Of a stretch of 58,947 bases of DNA, positions 51,051 through 58,947 are shown piece by piece. The stretch is from the NCBI GenBank assembly GCA_029287235.1, contig JARFRM010000299.1, forward strand, positions 1 through 58,947. The letters are read 5' to 3'. The position numbers and the translations under genes were made by a program. Every line of letters starts with the position of its first letter. Position 1 is the stretch's first letter. Origin of the DNA: Thermoanaerobaculales bacterium. Its GTDB lineage: Bacteria; Acidobacteriota; Thermoanaerobaculia; Thermoanaerobaculales; Sulfomarinibacteraceae. The notes below the pieces were generated by a model that did no database searches, was not told the origin of the DNA, and saw only the letters and a program-made list of their open reading frames with translations.

Positions 51051-51855
51051 GCGTGAGGCCTTCGCGATCGTCGCGATTCCGCTCCTCGTAGCCGCCGTCA
51101 TCTGGCTGCCTCCAGAGGCCTTCCTCGGCCTGCTAGGGATCGTCCTGGCGCTCGCCGCCGATGAGTTCTTGGCCATGGCGAGGGGCTCCGGTGTCGCCGC
51201 CGGACGGTTCTTCCCGTTGGTGATGCTCGGGGTCGTCCTGGTCGGCTCGTGGGTCTGGGGAGCCACCGGGATGGCCGTGGCGGCCCTGGCCGTGGTCCTC
51301 GTTCTACCGACGGCGCAACTCGCGCATCCTCGGGCCCCTGACGGTGGCCTCACGGGTACCGCTGTGACATGCCTTGCGGTGCTTTACGTCGGCCTCTGCG
51401 GCGCCTGCCTCGGCTGGCTCCGCATGCTTCCCGATGGCGATCTCGGGATCCGCCTGTTGTTTTTCTTTCTCGCCACCATCTGGGTCGGGGACTCCGGGGC
51501 ATACTATGTGGGCTCGCACTTCGGCCGCCACCGCATGTCGCCGCGGATCAGCCCGAACAAGACCTGGGAAGGCCTGGCCGGAGGCGTCACCGCGACCTTC
51601 GCCGCGACAGCGGTGGCGAAGTTGGTCCTCACCCTGCCCTGGTCCTGGGGCCACATGGCCGCCCTTGCCGCAATCCTCGCGGTAGCGGCACCCGTCGGCG
51701 ACCTCGTCGAGTCCCAGTTCAAACGCGACACCAAGGTCAAGGACTCGTCAACCCTGATTCCTGGTCACGGCGGTTTCCTCGACCGAACCGACAGCCTGCT
51801 CTACGCCGCCCCACCGGTCCTCGGCTATCTGCTGGCAGCCGGTCTCCTGGGATGA
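51043..51855 (+). CDS. cdsA: Phosphatidate cytidylyltransferase
   Basis: 270 residues from ATG 51043, overlapping the uppS end by 8 bases. About eight membrane spans. The CDP-OH-type signature is SFKRDTKVKDSST-like here: SQFKRDTKVKDSSTLIPGHG followed by GFLDRTDSLL; RISPNKTWEGLAGGVTATFA and VGDSGAYYVG are conserved. It makes CDP-diacylglycerol from phosphatidate and CTP in the inner membrane for all phospholipids. ATGA overlap with dxr. Confidence 0.95.
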   Translation: MGKREAFAIVAIPLLVAAVIWLPPEAFLGLLGIVLALAADEFLAMARGSGVAAGRFFPLVMLGVVLVGSWVWGATGMAVAALAVVLVLPTAQLAHPRAPDGGLTGTAVTCLAVLYVGLCGACLGWLRMLPDGDLGIRLLFFFLATIWVGDSGAYYVGSHFGRHRMSPRISPNKTWEGLAGGVTATFAATAVAKLVLTLPWSWGHMAALAAILAVAAPVGDLVESQFKRDTKVKDSSTLIPGHGGFLDRTDSLLYAAPPVLGYLLAAGLLG

Positions 51856-53033
51856 AACGGCTTGCGGTCCTAGGCTCCACCGGATCCATCGGAACCTCAA
51901 CCCTCGATCTTGTTCGGACCCATCCTGATCGGTTCCGAGTGGTCGCATTGGCGGCGGGCGGCAATCTCGATCTGCTTGGTCGGCAGATCGACGAGCACCG
52001 GCCGGCAATGGTCTCCGTCACCGCAGACGGCGACGCCGAGCTTCTCGCGGCCGAGTTTCCCGAGATCGAGATCGCTGCCGGCCCCGACGGACTCGAACGG
52101 GTCGCCACCCACGAGATGGCGGAGATGGTGGTCACGGCACTGGTCGGCGCGGCGGGGCTCCCACCGACCATGGCGGCCATCGGCGCCCGCAAGGACATCG
52201 CGTTGGCCAACAAGGAGACCCTGGTTATCGCCGGCGATCTCGTGATGGCCGCGGCGGCGACTGCGGGAGTCCGACTGCTGCCGGTGGACAGCGAACACGC
52301 CGCTCTCCACCAGCTCCTCGGCGGCCGGCCGGGCGCGGCAGTGGCCCGTCTTATTCTCACCGCTTCAGGAGGTCCTTTCCGTTCCTGGAAGAGATCACGC
52401 ATGGAGCGGGCCACGGTCGACGAGGCCCTCGACCACCCCACCTGGCGTATGGGACCCAAGATCTCGGTCGACTCGGCAACCATGATGAACAAGGGCCTCG
52501 AGATCATCGAAGCCCATCACCTCTTCGCCATGCCCGAGGATCGAATCGACGTGGTCATCCACCCTCAAAGCCTGGTCCACTCCCTGGTCGCCCACACCGA
52601 CGGAACCCTCATCGCCCAGCTCTCGGTCAACGACATGCGTCTGCCGATTCTGTACGCGCTCGGCTGGCCGGATCGTCTGGATCCGCCCGTGGAGACCCTC
52701 GATCTTGCCGCCGTCGGTCGACTCGACTTCTCACCGCCGGACCCTGACCGCTTCCCCGCGCTCGATCTCGCCCGCGCCGCACTCCGGGCGGGCGGTGAGA
52801 TGCCGGCGGTCCTCAACGCCGCCAACGAGGTGGCCGTCGCGACATTTCTCCGCGGGCACTGTCCTTTCGGTCGAATCGCGGCTACCATCGACGCGGTCAT
52901 GAACACTTGGAGCAACCGCAACCATCCCCTCGTTTCGATCGAGCAGGCCATGGCCACCGATGCCGAGGCTCGTCGCATGGCCATCACAGCGCTGGGAAAT
53001 ACCACGACCCTGTCTCGGGTTCCGAGTAGCTGA
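51852..53033 (+). CDS. dxr: 1-deoxy-D-xylulose 5-phosphate reductoisomerase
   Basis: 393 residues. NADPH-binding LAVLGSTGSIGTSTLDLVRT, then ANKETLVIAGDLVM, PVDSEHAALHQLLGG with metal-binding Asp/Glu, LTASGGPFRSW, KISVDSATMMNKGLEIIEAH and VHPQS-like VIHPQSLVHSLV. It makes MEP, the first committed step of non-mevalonate isoprenoid synthesis and the supply route for UppS. The start overlaps the cdsA stop (ATGA); the frame upstream lies in cdsA. Confidence 0.96.
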   Translation: MKRLAVLGSTGSIGTSTLDLVRTHPDRFRVVALAAGGNLDLLGRQIDEHRPAMVSVTADGDAELLAAEFPEIEIAAGPDGLERVATHEMAEMVVTALVGAAGLPPTMAAIGARKDIALANKETLVIAGDLVMAAAATAGVRLLPVDSEHAALHQLLGGRPGAAVARLILTASGGPFRSWKRSRMERATVDEALDHPTWRMGPKISVDSATMMNKGLEIIEAHHLFAMPEDRIDVVIHPQSLVHSLVAHTDGTLIAQLSVNDMRLPILYALGWPDRLDPPVETLDLAAVGRLDFSPPDPDRFPALDLARAALRAGGEMPAVLNAANEVAVATFLRGHCPFGRIAATIDAVMNTWSNRNHPLVSIEQAMATDAEARRMAITALGNTTTLSRVPSS

Positions 53034-54364
53034 TGTTGTTAAGTGTGCTTGCATTCATCGTCGTCATCGGCGTCCTCGTCGTCATTCACGAGGCGGGTCA
53101 CTTCGGGATGGCCCGTTTTCTCGATGCACCGGTCGAGGTCTTTTCGGTGGGTTTCGGCCGTCGCCTCTGGGGATTGGAACGCGGGGGCACCGATTATCGG
53201 ATCTCTCTTGTCCCCCTCGGAGGTTATGTCCGGATCCCGGGCCTCGGCCCCGACGAGTCGGATGTCGTCGGCGACGGCGCCGAGGAGATCGATCTGCTTC
53301 CGCGGTGGAAACGGGCACTGATCCTCTTTGCGGGCCCCGTCACCAACATCATTGCGGCAGTCTTCTTCATCGGAATCGCCTACATGATGGGGGTCGAAAC
53401 CCCGGCCTTCCGGACCCAACCGCCGGTGGTGGGCTGGATCGACCCGGGATCGCCGGCCGCCGATGTGGACCTCTTTGTCGGCGATCTCATCGTCGCCGTG
53501 GACGGCACCGAGGTCACCATGTGGTCCGAGCTCGAAACCTCTATCGTCACATCCGCCGAGAACGCCGTCGTTCTCGATGTGGAACGCCTCGGGCAACGTC
53601 ATCAGGTGACGATGACCCCCGAATCGGTCACCCGTTACGGGTTCGGCTACTCGGGCATTCAACCTCCGGTGGATCCGGTGCTGGTCCAGGTTCCCGCCGG
53701 CAGCGCGGCGCGGGCCGCGGGGCTTCTCCCGGGCGATCGAGTCCTCGCGGTCGATGATGTGCCGGTGGGGCAGTTCTACGATCTCATCCGACTCATCTCA
53801 CCGCGGCCCGGCGAGGAGATCACATTGCGTGTGCTGCGCGACGGCGACGAGCTCGAGATCGTGGTGGTTCCGCGAGATGTCGGTGGAGAAGGCAAGATCG
53901 GCGTTCCGTTGATCCCTCCGTCGAAGATCGAACACCTCGGCCCTATCGCCGCGTTTTCCAAAGCCACCGGGGATTGTCGGCGCATGACCATCGAGACCTT
54001 TCGGATCATCGGCCGGCTGCTGACCCGAAAAACCTCCATCAAACAGGTCTCGGGCCCCATCGGTATCGCCCAGATCTCGGGCGAAGCGGCGCGCAGCGGG
54101 CTCGACTCGCTGATCTGGTTCATGGGCCTGATCTCGCTTCAGCTGGGAATTTTCAACCTCCTGCCCATCCCCATTCTCGATGGCGGACATCTGACCATCA
54201 TTGCGTTCGAATCGGCCATCAGGCGCGATCTCTCTCTCAAGGTGAAGGAGCGGATCCTGGAGATCGGGTTTTACGCCCTGATCCTTCTCATGGTCGTGGT
54301 GCTCTTCAACGACATCGTCAAGATCCTGCCCAACAGCATCTACAACTTCTTCTTCTCGAGCTGA
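53033..54364 (+). CDS. rseP: Site-2 zinc metalloprotease RseP with two PDZ domains
   Basis: 443 residues. HEAGH at residues 19-23 within the first membrane span gives the zinc site; NLLPIPILDGGH near residue 380 supplies the third ligand Asp. PDZ domains lie at about 125-205 (GWIDPGSPAADVDLFVGDLI) and 215-285 (VPAGSAARAAGLLPGDRVLA). Four spans are visible. It cleaves anti-sigma factors and leftover signal peptides inside the inner membrane. The ATG shares one base with the dxr stop (TGATG). Confidence 0.95.
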   Translation: MLLSVLAFIVVIGVLVVIHEAGHFGMARFLDAPVEVFSVGFGRRLWGLERGGTDYRISLVPLGGYVRIPGLGPDESDVVGDGAEEIDLLPRWKRALILFAGPVTNIIAAVFFIGIAYMMGVETPAFRTQPPVVGWIDPGSPAADVDLFVGDLIVAVDGTEVTMWSELETSIVTSAENAVVLDVERLGQRHQVTMTPESVTRYGFGYSGIQPPVDPVLVQVPAGSAARAAGLLPGDRVLAVDDVPVGQFYDLIRLISPRPGEEITLRVLRDGDELEIVVVPRDVGGEGKIGVPLIPPSKIEHLGPIAAFSKATGDCRRMTIETFRIIGRLLTRKTSIKQVSGPIGIAQISGEAARSGLDSLIWFMGLISLQLGIFNLLPIPILDGGHLTIIAFESAIRRDLSLKVKERILEIGFYALILLMVVVLFNDIVKILPNSIYNFFFSS

Positions 54365-54419
54365 AGCCGGGTCGCGGGTCGGCGAGCGGGACTGTTCATT
54401 CGTGCTAAAGTGCGCTGAG

Positions 54420-55121
54420 ATGGCGGCTCGATTGCTTGCTTTGACGGTTTTTCTCCCCGTAGCCGGAGTCGTTTTCTGGTTTGCGTTGGTCTACACCGTG
54501 CACCGGGGAGCCATGGCGGTTCCCGATCTCCGTGGCTCGACGGTCGAACAGGCCCGTGCCGTGGTCCATGACCTCGGAATGGAGATCGAGATCGAGGAAA
54601 CGGGGGTCTTTTCGGCGTCGATTCGACCGGGTGCGGTGGCGGTTCAACGCCCACACTCAGGTTTTCAGGTGAAGGTCGGCGCCACGGTCACGGTCCGTTT
54701 GAGCCTCGGCAACGAGCGCGTCGCGGTGCCTGACATCCGCGGTGAGTCCTTGCAGAGTGCACTCCGCGGACTCGAAGGTCTCAACCTGCCCATCGGCACG
54801 CGAGTCGGAGTCGACGGTCATGCCGGACCCGATCAGGTCATCGCCACCGGTCCGCCGATGGCCACCGAGGTACCTCCCGGCACCGAGATCGATCTCCTCG
54901 TCAACATGACACCCCGCGAGGAGCTCTGGGTGATGCCATCTCTGATGTCGCGGAATGTCGGTCTGATACGCCGGTTCTGCGGCGCCCACGGACTCAGGCT
55001 TGGTCAGGTCCACGAGGTTTCCTATCCCGGGCTCGCTTCGGGGATGGTGCTCCGCCAGTACCCGGCCGCAGGCTCCCCGCTGTCACGGTCCGACATCATC
55101 TCGGTGTGGGTCAGCCGATGA
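54420..55121 (+). CDS. Membrane-anchored PASTA-repeat protein
   Basis: 233 residues from ATG 54420 (an in-frame GTG lies 18 bases upstream). One N-terminal membrane segment (RLLALTVFLPVAGVVFWFAL) is followed by three PASTA domains: MAVPDLRGSTVEQARAVVHD; VAVPDIRGESLQSALRGLEG; and WVMPSLMSRNVGLIRRFCGA with its partner VLRQYPAAGSPLSRSDI. PASTA repeats bind peptidoglycan or muropeptides and usually belong to Ser/Thr kinases or penicillin-binding proteins; here no kinase or transpeptidase domain is attached. It could localise to the cell wall or present a signal. ATGA overlap with rpe. Confidence 0.85.
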   Translation: MAARLLALTVFLPVAGVVFWFALVYTVHRGAMAVPDLRGSTVEQARAVVHDLGMEIEIEETGVFSASIRPGAVAVQRPHSGFQVKVGATVTVRLSLGNERVAVPDIRGESLQSALRGLEGLNLPIGTRVGVDGHAGPDQVIATGPPMATEVPPGTEIDLLVNMTPREELWVMPSLMSRNVGLIRRFCGAHGLRLGQVHEVSYPGLASGMVLRQYPAAGSPLSRSDIISVWVSR

Positions 55122-55783
55122 ACCCCCGCATCGCCCCGTCCCTCCTGTCGGCCGATTTCTCCCGACTGGCCACCGAGATCGCCGAGGTCGAGGCCGCCGG
55201 CGCCGATCTGCTCCACCTCGATCTCATGGATGGCCATTTCGTCCCGAACCTCACCTTCGGTCCACCCGTGGTCGCGGCGCTGGCCCGGGTCGCCACCATC
55301 CCCCTGGACGCTCACCTCATGGTGACCGATCCCGACGCCCTGATCCCGGAGCTGGCGGCCGTCGGTGTTTCTCGAACAGCTGTCCATGTTGAAACCTGCC
55401 GTCATCTTCACCGCACCCTGGCGGGAATCCGTGAGACCGGGATGGAAGCCGGAGTCGCCGTCAATCCGGCTTCCTCCCTGACCTTGCTCGACGAGGTGCT
55501 CGGTGACATCGACTTCGTCCTCATCATGTCGGTGAATCCAGGTTTCGGCGGGCAGGCATTCATTCAGTCGAGTCTGGCGAAGATCAGTCGCTTGCGGCAG
55601 CTCCTCGGTGACCGAGATGTGGACATTTCGGTGGATGGGGGTGTCGATGCCGGGACCGCAGGACCATTGACGGCCGCCGGGGCGACGACGCTCATCGCCG
55701 GATCGGCGGTCTTCGGAGCCCACGACCGCGCCCGGGCTCTCGCATTGCTCCGAGAGGCCGCGCTACGAGGAAACGACCCATGA
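55118..55783 (+). CDS. rpe: Ribulose-phosphate 3-epimerase
   Basis: 221 residues from ATG 55118. RIAPSLLSADFSRLATEIAE, LHLDLMDGHFVPNLTFGPPV with metal ligands, DAHLMVTDPD, VAVNPASSLTLLDEVLGDID, IMSVNPGFGGQAFIQSSLAK and ISVDGGVDAGTAG are the RPE landmarks. It interconverts ribulose 5-phosphate and xylulose 5-phosphate in the pentose phosphate pathway. Joined by ATGA overlaps to both the PASTA gene and bamD. Confidence 0.96.
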   Translation: MNPRIAPSLLSADFSRLATEIAEVEAAGADLLHLDLMDGHFVPNLTFGPPVVAALARVATIPLDAHLMVTDPDALIPELAAVGVSRTAVHVETCRHLHRTLAGIRETGMEAGVAVNPASSLTLLDEVLGDIDFVLIMSVNPGFGGQAFIQSSLAKISRLRQLLGDRDVDISVDGGVDAGTAGPLTAAGATTLIAGSAVFGAHDRARALALLREAALRGNDP

Positions 55784-56517
55784 AACGATTTCTCGCTTTA
55801 CTGCTTGTCTTGATGCCGGTGTTCTTCGCCGTCTCCTGCTCTTCGAAGGGATTGAAGGAGGAGAAGCTCCTGGAGGAGCTGTCGAATTTGGACAAGGACA
55901 CGATATTCGAACGCGCTGAAGGCCTCTACGAGGCCAAGAAATACACCGAAGCGAGGCAGCTCTTCTCCTTCGTCTACGACTCGTTCCCCAACGATCCTCT
56001 CGGTCACAAGGCGGCCCTTAGGGTCGCTGACACATACGCGGTTAAAACCGATGTGACGAACCTCACAGAAGCCCGGCTTCGCTACCGAGATTTTGCCAAT
56101 CGGTATCCAAATGACCCCGACAGAGACTATGCATTGCTCATGGTCGGTCATACCTTCAGCGCCCGTAAACTCAGGCCGGACCGTGACTTGAGTCCAATTC
56201 ATGAGGCCCTCGGCGCGTATCAGCAACTGGCCAACCTCTATCCCAACTCGCGCTACGCCTCGGAGGCCCAGGATCGGATGGGGGGTCTCGAGGAATTGCT
56301 CGCAGAACACGAGTGGCTTGTGGCGACGTATTACTTCCGGAATAAGCGGTGGGTTGGAGCGAAGTGGCGCCTCGAATATATCCAGGAAAACTACCCTGGT
56401 TACACGAAAATCGGGCAAGTGAACGATCGGATTTCAGCCATCCAAACGAAGCTGGACGAGGCCGAAGCGAGATACAAAAAACTCATCGAAGAGCGAACAA
56501 AGAAGATCGAAGATTGA
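55780..56517 (+). CDS. bamD: Outer membrane assembly lipoprotein BamD
   Basis: 245 residues. Signal peptide KRFLALLLVLMPVFFAVSC ends in the lipobox AVSC. TPR-like repeats follow: RAEGLYEAKKYTEARQLFSF, VYDSFPNDPLGHKAALRVAD, YRDFANRYPNDPDRDYALLM, AYQQLANLYPNSRYASEAQD and YFRNKRWVGAKWRLEYIQEN, the spacing of BamD. It is the essential partner of BamA for inserting beta-barrel proteins into the outer membrane. Base composition in its second half is less G+C-rich than its neighbours'. Confidence 0.88.
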   Translation: MKRFLALLLVLMPVFFAVSCSSKGLKEEKLLEELSNLDKDTIFERAEGLYEAKKYTEARQLFSFVYDSFPNDPLGHKAALRVADTYAVKTDVTNLTEARLRYRDFANRYPNDPDRDYALLMVGHTFSARKLRPDRDLSPIHEALGAYQQLANLYPNSRYASEAQDRMGGLEELLAEHEWLVATYYFRNKRWVGAKWRLEYIQENYPGYTKIGQVNDRISAIQTKLDEAEARYKKLIEERTKKIED

Positions 56518-56575
56518 CGACCGTTACGCATTCGGTTACTCTCGTAGTGTGTTTTCTGGCGCTGGGAGAGTACCC

Positions 56576-57703
56576 ATGAAAACGAAAATCCCGGTTATGT
56601 TCGTCGCGCTTTTGCTGCCCGCGATCGTGTTCAGCCAATCTGTCGCGCCACCGCCGCAGCCACTTCATTTTGTAGATGGTCACTGGACCCCCTACGATCC
56701 ACCGTCGGAGTTCCCTGAGGGATCCACCGTGCATCGTGTGGTTCCGGGCGACACGCTCTGGGATCTCGCCAACACCTATCTTGGCGATCCCTACCTGTGG
56801 CCACAGATTTGGGAGCGCAATCCATACATCAAGGACTCCCACTGGATCTATCCAGGTGATCCCATCGCCATCGACGTGGCGGTGCAGGAACCGCCGACCG
56901 ATTTCGAGGAGGTCGATTCCGACGAAACTATGACCTCCGAGTACGGCGAATCCGACGGGTTCGGCGATCCCGCCATCGACGAAGGCGAGCCTCGCCCCCT
57001 CGGCAGTTCCGCGGATGTCTACTGTTTTGCCGATCTCGTGCCGGACGGCTCGATCTATCCCTTCACGATCATGTCGGCCGAACGGATCGAGTTTCAGGAC
57101 TCGTTCTCCGAGGGTGACATCGTCTACATCGACGGCGGCGTCGAGCAGGGTGTGGCCGCCGGTGACCGGTTCTTTGTATTGAATCGGATTCGTCCTCTCC
57201 ATCGCCTCGTCGATGATCCCTCCATCAGCCAGGTCTACACCAGCGAAAAGCTCGGCATCGTCTACAGCAAGATCGGCCAGATCAAGGTTCTGTGCGCCCA
57301 GGAGAACAGCTCCATCGCCGAGATCACCTACGCCTGCGATCCCATCGACGTCGGCAATGTCCTCCAGCCGTTCCGACCGATTCCGGTCCCGCTCGTCATC
57401 GACCCCGATCCGACCGACCGTTGTGATGTCCCGAATGGCAACCCCATCGGACGGATCATCTACACCCGGGACGACCAGATCGAGATCGGCGGGGGCTGGC
57501 TGGTCTTCATCGATCTCGGCGCCGCCGAAGGCCTCTACCCGGGCCAGTTCGCCACCATCTACAGGGACAACCCGGTCAAAGGAATGCCTCGGTTGGTTCT
57601 CGGGGAGCTGGGACTTCTCACCGTGGAGGAGAACTACTCAACCGCCATCCTGACGAGGGGTTGGGCATCGGTCTATATCGGGGACATGGTCGAGATCAAG
57701 TAG
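56576..57703 (+). CDS. Secreted LysM-domain protein
   Basis: 375 residues from ATG 56576 (GGGAGAG 6 bases before). A signal peptide (KIPVMFVALLLPAIVFSQ) and a LysM domain (~residues 50-100: HRVVPGDTLWDLANTYLGDP then YLWPQIWERNPYIKDSHWIY) that binds peptidoglycan; the remaining ~270 residues are beta-rich with repeated GDxxYIDGG- and IDLGAAEGLYPGQFATIYRD-like units. The Leu-Trp-rich LysM form (LWPQIWERNPYI) is common in Gram-negative secreted proteins of this size. Function of the C-terminal part is unknown. It follows bamD by 58 bases. Confidence 0.8.
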   Translation: MKTKIPVMFVALLLPAIVFSQSVAPPPQPLHFVDGHWTPYDPPSEFPEGSTVHRVVPGDTLWDLANTYLGDPYLWPQIWERNPYIKDSHWIYPGDPIAIDVAVQEPPTDFEEVDSDETMTSEYGESDGFGDPAIDEGEPRPLGSSADVYCFADLVPDGSIYPFTIMSAERIEFQDSFSEGDIVYIDGGVEQGVAAGDRFFVLNRIRPLHRLVDDPSISQVYTSEKLGIVYSKIGQIKVLCAQENSSIAEITYACDPIDVGNVLQPFRPIPVPLVIDPDPTDRCDVPNGNPIGRIIYTRDDQIEIGGGWLVFIDLGAAEGLYPGQFATIYRDNPVKGMPRLVLGELGLLTVEENYSTAILTRGWASVYIGDMVEIK

Positions 57704-57724
57704 CGATCGGTCGACGGGGTCTCG

Positions 57725-57812
57725 ACGCTCTCCCGAGCGGGGGAGCGCAGCGTCCGGTGGTGCTCTCCATCGGCAGTCGCCGGTCTACGGGCCGCTTCAG
57801 AAATCTCTGAAG
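57725..57812. repeat. Two small hairpins between the LysM gene and tadA
   Basis: CTTCAGA (57795-57801), loop AATC, TCTGAAG (57806-57812) is a perfect 7-bp stem. Shortly before it, CGCTCTCCC and GGGGGAGCG (about 57739-57760) form a 9-bp stem with one G-T pair around GAGC. Neither has a U-tract, so they are weak terminator candidates at best. Confidence 0.35.
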
Positions 57813-57867
57813 TCGGGATCGTGAGCACCTCACCGTGGCTGCCCTCGACCAGTGCTATGCTCGACGG

Positions 57868-58338
57868 GTGCTTCCCGACTGGGTCTTTGACGAAGATGAT
57901 CGCCGCTGGATGGAAATTGCTCTGGCCGAGGCCGAAGCCGCCGCGGACCGGGGTGAGATTCCCGTCGGCGCCGTGGTCGTCGGCAACGGCGCAATCATCG
58001 GCAGAGCGGGCAATCGACGTCGCGAACTCGTCGACCCGACGGCGCACGCCGAGGTGCTCGCCATCCGCCAAGCGGCGGCGACCACCGGCGATTTCCGTCT
58101 CAACGGTTGCACGCTTTACGTGACCCTCGAACCTTGCCCCATGTGCATTGCGACGTGCCGTCAATCACGCCTGGATCTGGTGATCTGGGGCGCCGACGAT
58201 CCCAAGGCGGGCGCCTGTGGATCGGTGGTCGACCTGGCCGAAGACCGCCGGCTCGGACCACCCCTCGCTCACCGTGGCGGTCTCGAGGCCCCGGCCAGTC
58301 GGCAGCTCCTGAAACTCTTCTTCGCCGAGCGAAGATAG
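57868..58338 (+). CDS. tadA: tRNA-specific adenosine deaminase TadA
   Basis: 156 residues from GTG 57868, a provisional start (GTG 57835 and ATG 57910 are in frame). RWMEIALAEAEAAADRGEIP, AVVVGNGAIIGRAGNRRREL, the zinc and catalytic motif PTAHAEVLAIRQA (H-A-E), and TLEPCPMCIATCRQSRLDLV (PCxxC) define the family; WGADDPKAGACGSVVDL is TadA-specific. It deaminates A34 of tRNA-Arg(ACG) to inosine. Two tRNA-Ser genes and SRP RNA follow on the same strand, but they have their own promoter. Confidence 0.93.
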   Translation: MLPDWVFDEDDRRWMEIALAEAEAAADRGEIPVGAVVVGNGAIIGRAGNRRRELVDPTAHAEVLAIRQAAATTGDFRLNGCTLYVTLEPCPMCIATCRQSRLDLVIWGADDPKAGACGSVVDLAEDRRLGPPLAHRGGLEAPASRQLLKLFFAERR

Positions 58339-58410
58339 GAAGCATCATCCTGCGCTTCTCGCCAGTTTCGAAGTGCAGACGAGGGAGGTACCGGACTTCG
58401 TCGATCGCAG

Positions 58411-58440
58411 TGGACAGCCGGTGAGAAGTGCGGGTACAAT
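58411..58440 (+). promoter_or_regulatory. Sigma-70 promoter of the tRNA-Ser-SRP RNA unit
   Basis: TGGACA (58411-58416), an 18-base spacer and TACAAT (58435-58440): five of six matches in each hexamer. The start would lie near 58447, eight bases before tRNA-Ser(CGA). Confidence 0.75.
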
Positions 58441-58454
58441 GCCGATCCCCGTGT

Positions 58455-58544
58455 GGAGAGGTGCCGGAGTGGTCGAACGGGGCGGTCTCGAAAACCGTTG
58501 ACCCTTCACGGGGTCCAAGGGTTCGAATCCCTTCCTCTCCGCCA
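58455..58544 (+). tRNA. tRNA-Ser (anticodon CGA)
   Basis: 90 bases with a class II long variable arm. Acceptor GGAGAGG/CCTCTCC, anticodon stem GCGGT/ACCGT with loop CTCGAAA (anticodon CGA, reading UCG), T arm AAGGG-TTCGAAT-CCCTT, discriminator G and encoded CCA, as expected for serine. Confidence 0.97.
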
Positions 58545-58564
58545 TGATCGGAAAATTCATTCTT

Positions 58565-58654
<90 letters not shown>

Positions 58655-58667
58655 TTGGGTCGCAGCC

Positions 58668-58796
58668 GGGAGCCCACCATGGAGCCCGGGCCCTGTGCGT
58701 CGTCGCCCTCCGAACCGTGTCAGGCCCGGAAGGGAGCAGCACTAAGGAGGATTCCGGCGAGTGCCGCAGGTCGCCTGGGTTCCATGGTGGGCTCCC
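58668..58796 (+). ncRNA. ffs: Signal recognition particle RNA (bacterial, 4.5S-like)
   Basis: Terminal arms 58668-58683 and 58781-58796 pair perfectly over 16 bp. The apical domain (58717-58747) contains the universal SRP core: GTCAGGCCCGGAAGGGAGCA then GCACTAAGG, with the GGAA tetraloop and the Ffh-binding symmetric and asymmetric loops. About 129 bases, somewhat longer than the E. coli 114-base form. It scaffolds Ffh for co-translational membrane targeting. It starts 13 bases after tRNA-Ser(GGA), so it is probably processed from the same transcript. Confidence 0.93.
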
Positions 58797-58801
58797 ACTC
58801 G

Positions 58802-58846
58802 AATCTGAGGGCCGCTTTCGCCAGCGGCGAAATCGGCCCTCAGATT
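58802..58846 (+). terminator. Very stable hairpin after SRP RNA (likely terminator or processing signal)
   Basis: A 13-bp perfect stem (58802-58814 with 58834-58846) continues after one C/T mismatch into a 7-bp stem TTTCGCC/GGCGAAA closed by AGC. It begins 5 bases after the SRP RNA end. The downstream AGATTTC is a poor U-tract, so termination may be less efficient or rho-assisted. Confidence 0.6.
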
Positions 58847-58947
58847 AGATTTCAGAGCAAACTCAGGTTCATTTTCGCAGCTTCATCCGCTCCGTTCGGT
58901 CGTGTGCCGGTGGGACGAGGGCCATCAAGGAGAGCCTCGATAATCTC
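58847..58947. other. Window end, no feature seen
   Basis: About 100 bases after the SRP RNA hairpin with no convincing coding start, RNA or repeat. In many genomes dnaX lies near ffs, but nothing here supports that. Confidence 0.4.

Noticed and set aside
58435..58440. TadA read-through as the only promoter for the tRNA-Ser genes
   Set aside because: A near-consensus promoter lies directly upstream of tRNA-Ser(CGA), so read-through need not be invoked.

Overview
The window is G+C-rich chromosomal DNA (about two thirds G+C by eye) from a Gram-negative bacterium. The diderm envelope is indicated by bamD, rseP, a Wzm/Wzt-type exporter and several lipoproteins. The zapA-6S RNA-rny-ymdB order, the sigma-54 pilin promoter, the TPR-fused polymerase and sulfatase-like proteins and the many hydrophobic GT-C-like proteins suggest Acidobacteriota (Thermoanaerobaculia-like) or a deltaproteobacterial lineage; this is inference from gene content. 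I see no IS element, integrase, phage gene or CRISPR array. Coding is dense, with thirteen 4-base stop/start overlaps.

Layout. 1-5970 (minus): surface-polysaccharide genes (partial GT2 glycosyltransferase, GT-C-like membrane protein, two tandem O-antigen ligase-like proteins). 6013-6592: a type IV pilin-like gene with its own sigma-54 promoter and intrinsic terminator. 6667-9916: polysaccharide ABC exporter plus a Leu/Ile/Val-type binding lipoprotein. 10016-13702: rsmI, a SurA-like periplasmic protein, a lytic transglycosylase. 13854-17526 (plus): trxB, an A-type Fe-S carrier, def, a membrane protein. 17543-20087 (minus): ABC-2 exporter with a coupled helical-repeat protein. 20283-22066 (plus): divIVA-hutI. 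22197-25133 (minus): zapA, 6S RNA, rny, ymdB. 25333-33094: GT-C-like protein, then thrS-rpmI-rplT-pheS-pheT-zapB-like (infC absent) and two tRNA-Val genes. 33476-36211 (plus): sulfatase-like TPR lipoprotein and a DUF2007 protein. 36523-40115 (minus): gamma-carbonic anhydrase-like, hisS, aspS. 40116-40475: non-coding, with a tandem DnaA-box-like cluster. 40476-49232: recN-tsaC, cupin, ubiE-folD-coaE, adenylate cyclase-rdgB, an unknown secreted protein. 49420-57703 (plus): truA, uppS-cdsA-dxr-rseP, PASTA protein, rpe, bamD, LysM protein. 57868-58846 (plus): tadA, two tRNA-Ser genes, SRP RNA and a long hairpin.

The most unusual signal is a family of inverted heptamer arrays: two oppositely oriented arrays of TTAGC/GCTAA-type 7-mers around a loop with conserved edges. 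Three copies (22061-22181, 36255-36362, 43295-43432) fill all three of the window's convergent intergenic regions longer than 20 bases; the other three convergent junctions are 16 bases or less or overlap. A fourth element (45747-45947) has the same architecture built from a different heptamer (GTGAGTC/GACTCAC). Also notable are a long imperfect hairpin at 36365-36507, the 12-bp-spaced TTTTCCACA cluster, a PheT lacking its OB-fold tRNA-binding domain, and a sulfatase-fold protein with Thr in place of the formylglycine Cys.

Together the genes are mostly housekeeping: translation (four aminoacyl-tRNA synthetases, L20, L35, tRNA and rRNA modification, tRNAs, SRP and 6S RNA), isoprenoid and phospholipid synthesis, envelope assembly, cell division and RNA turnover, with polysaccharide production and export at the left end.
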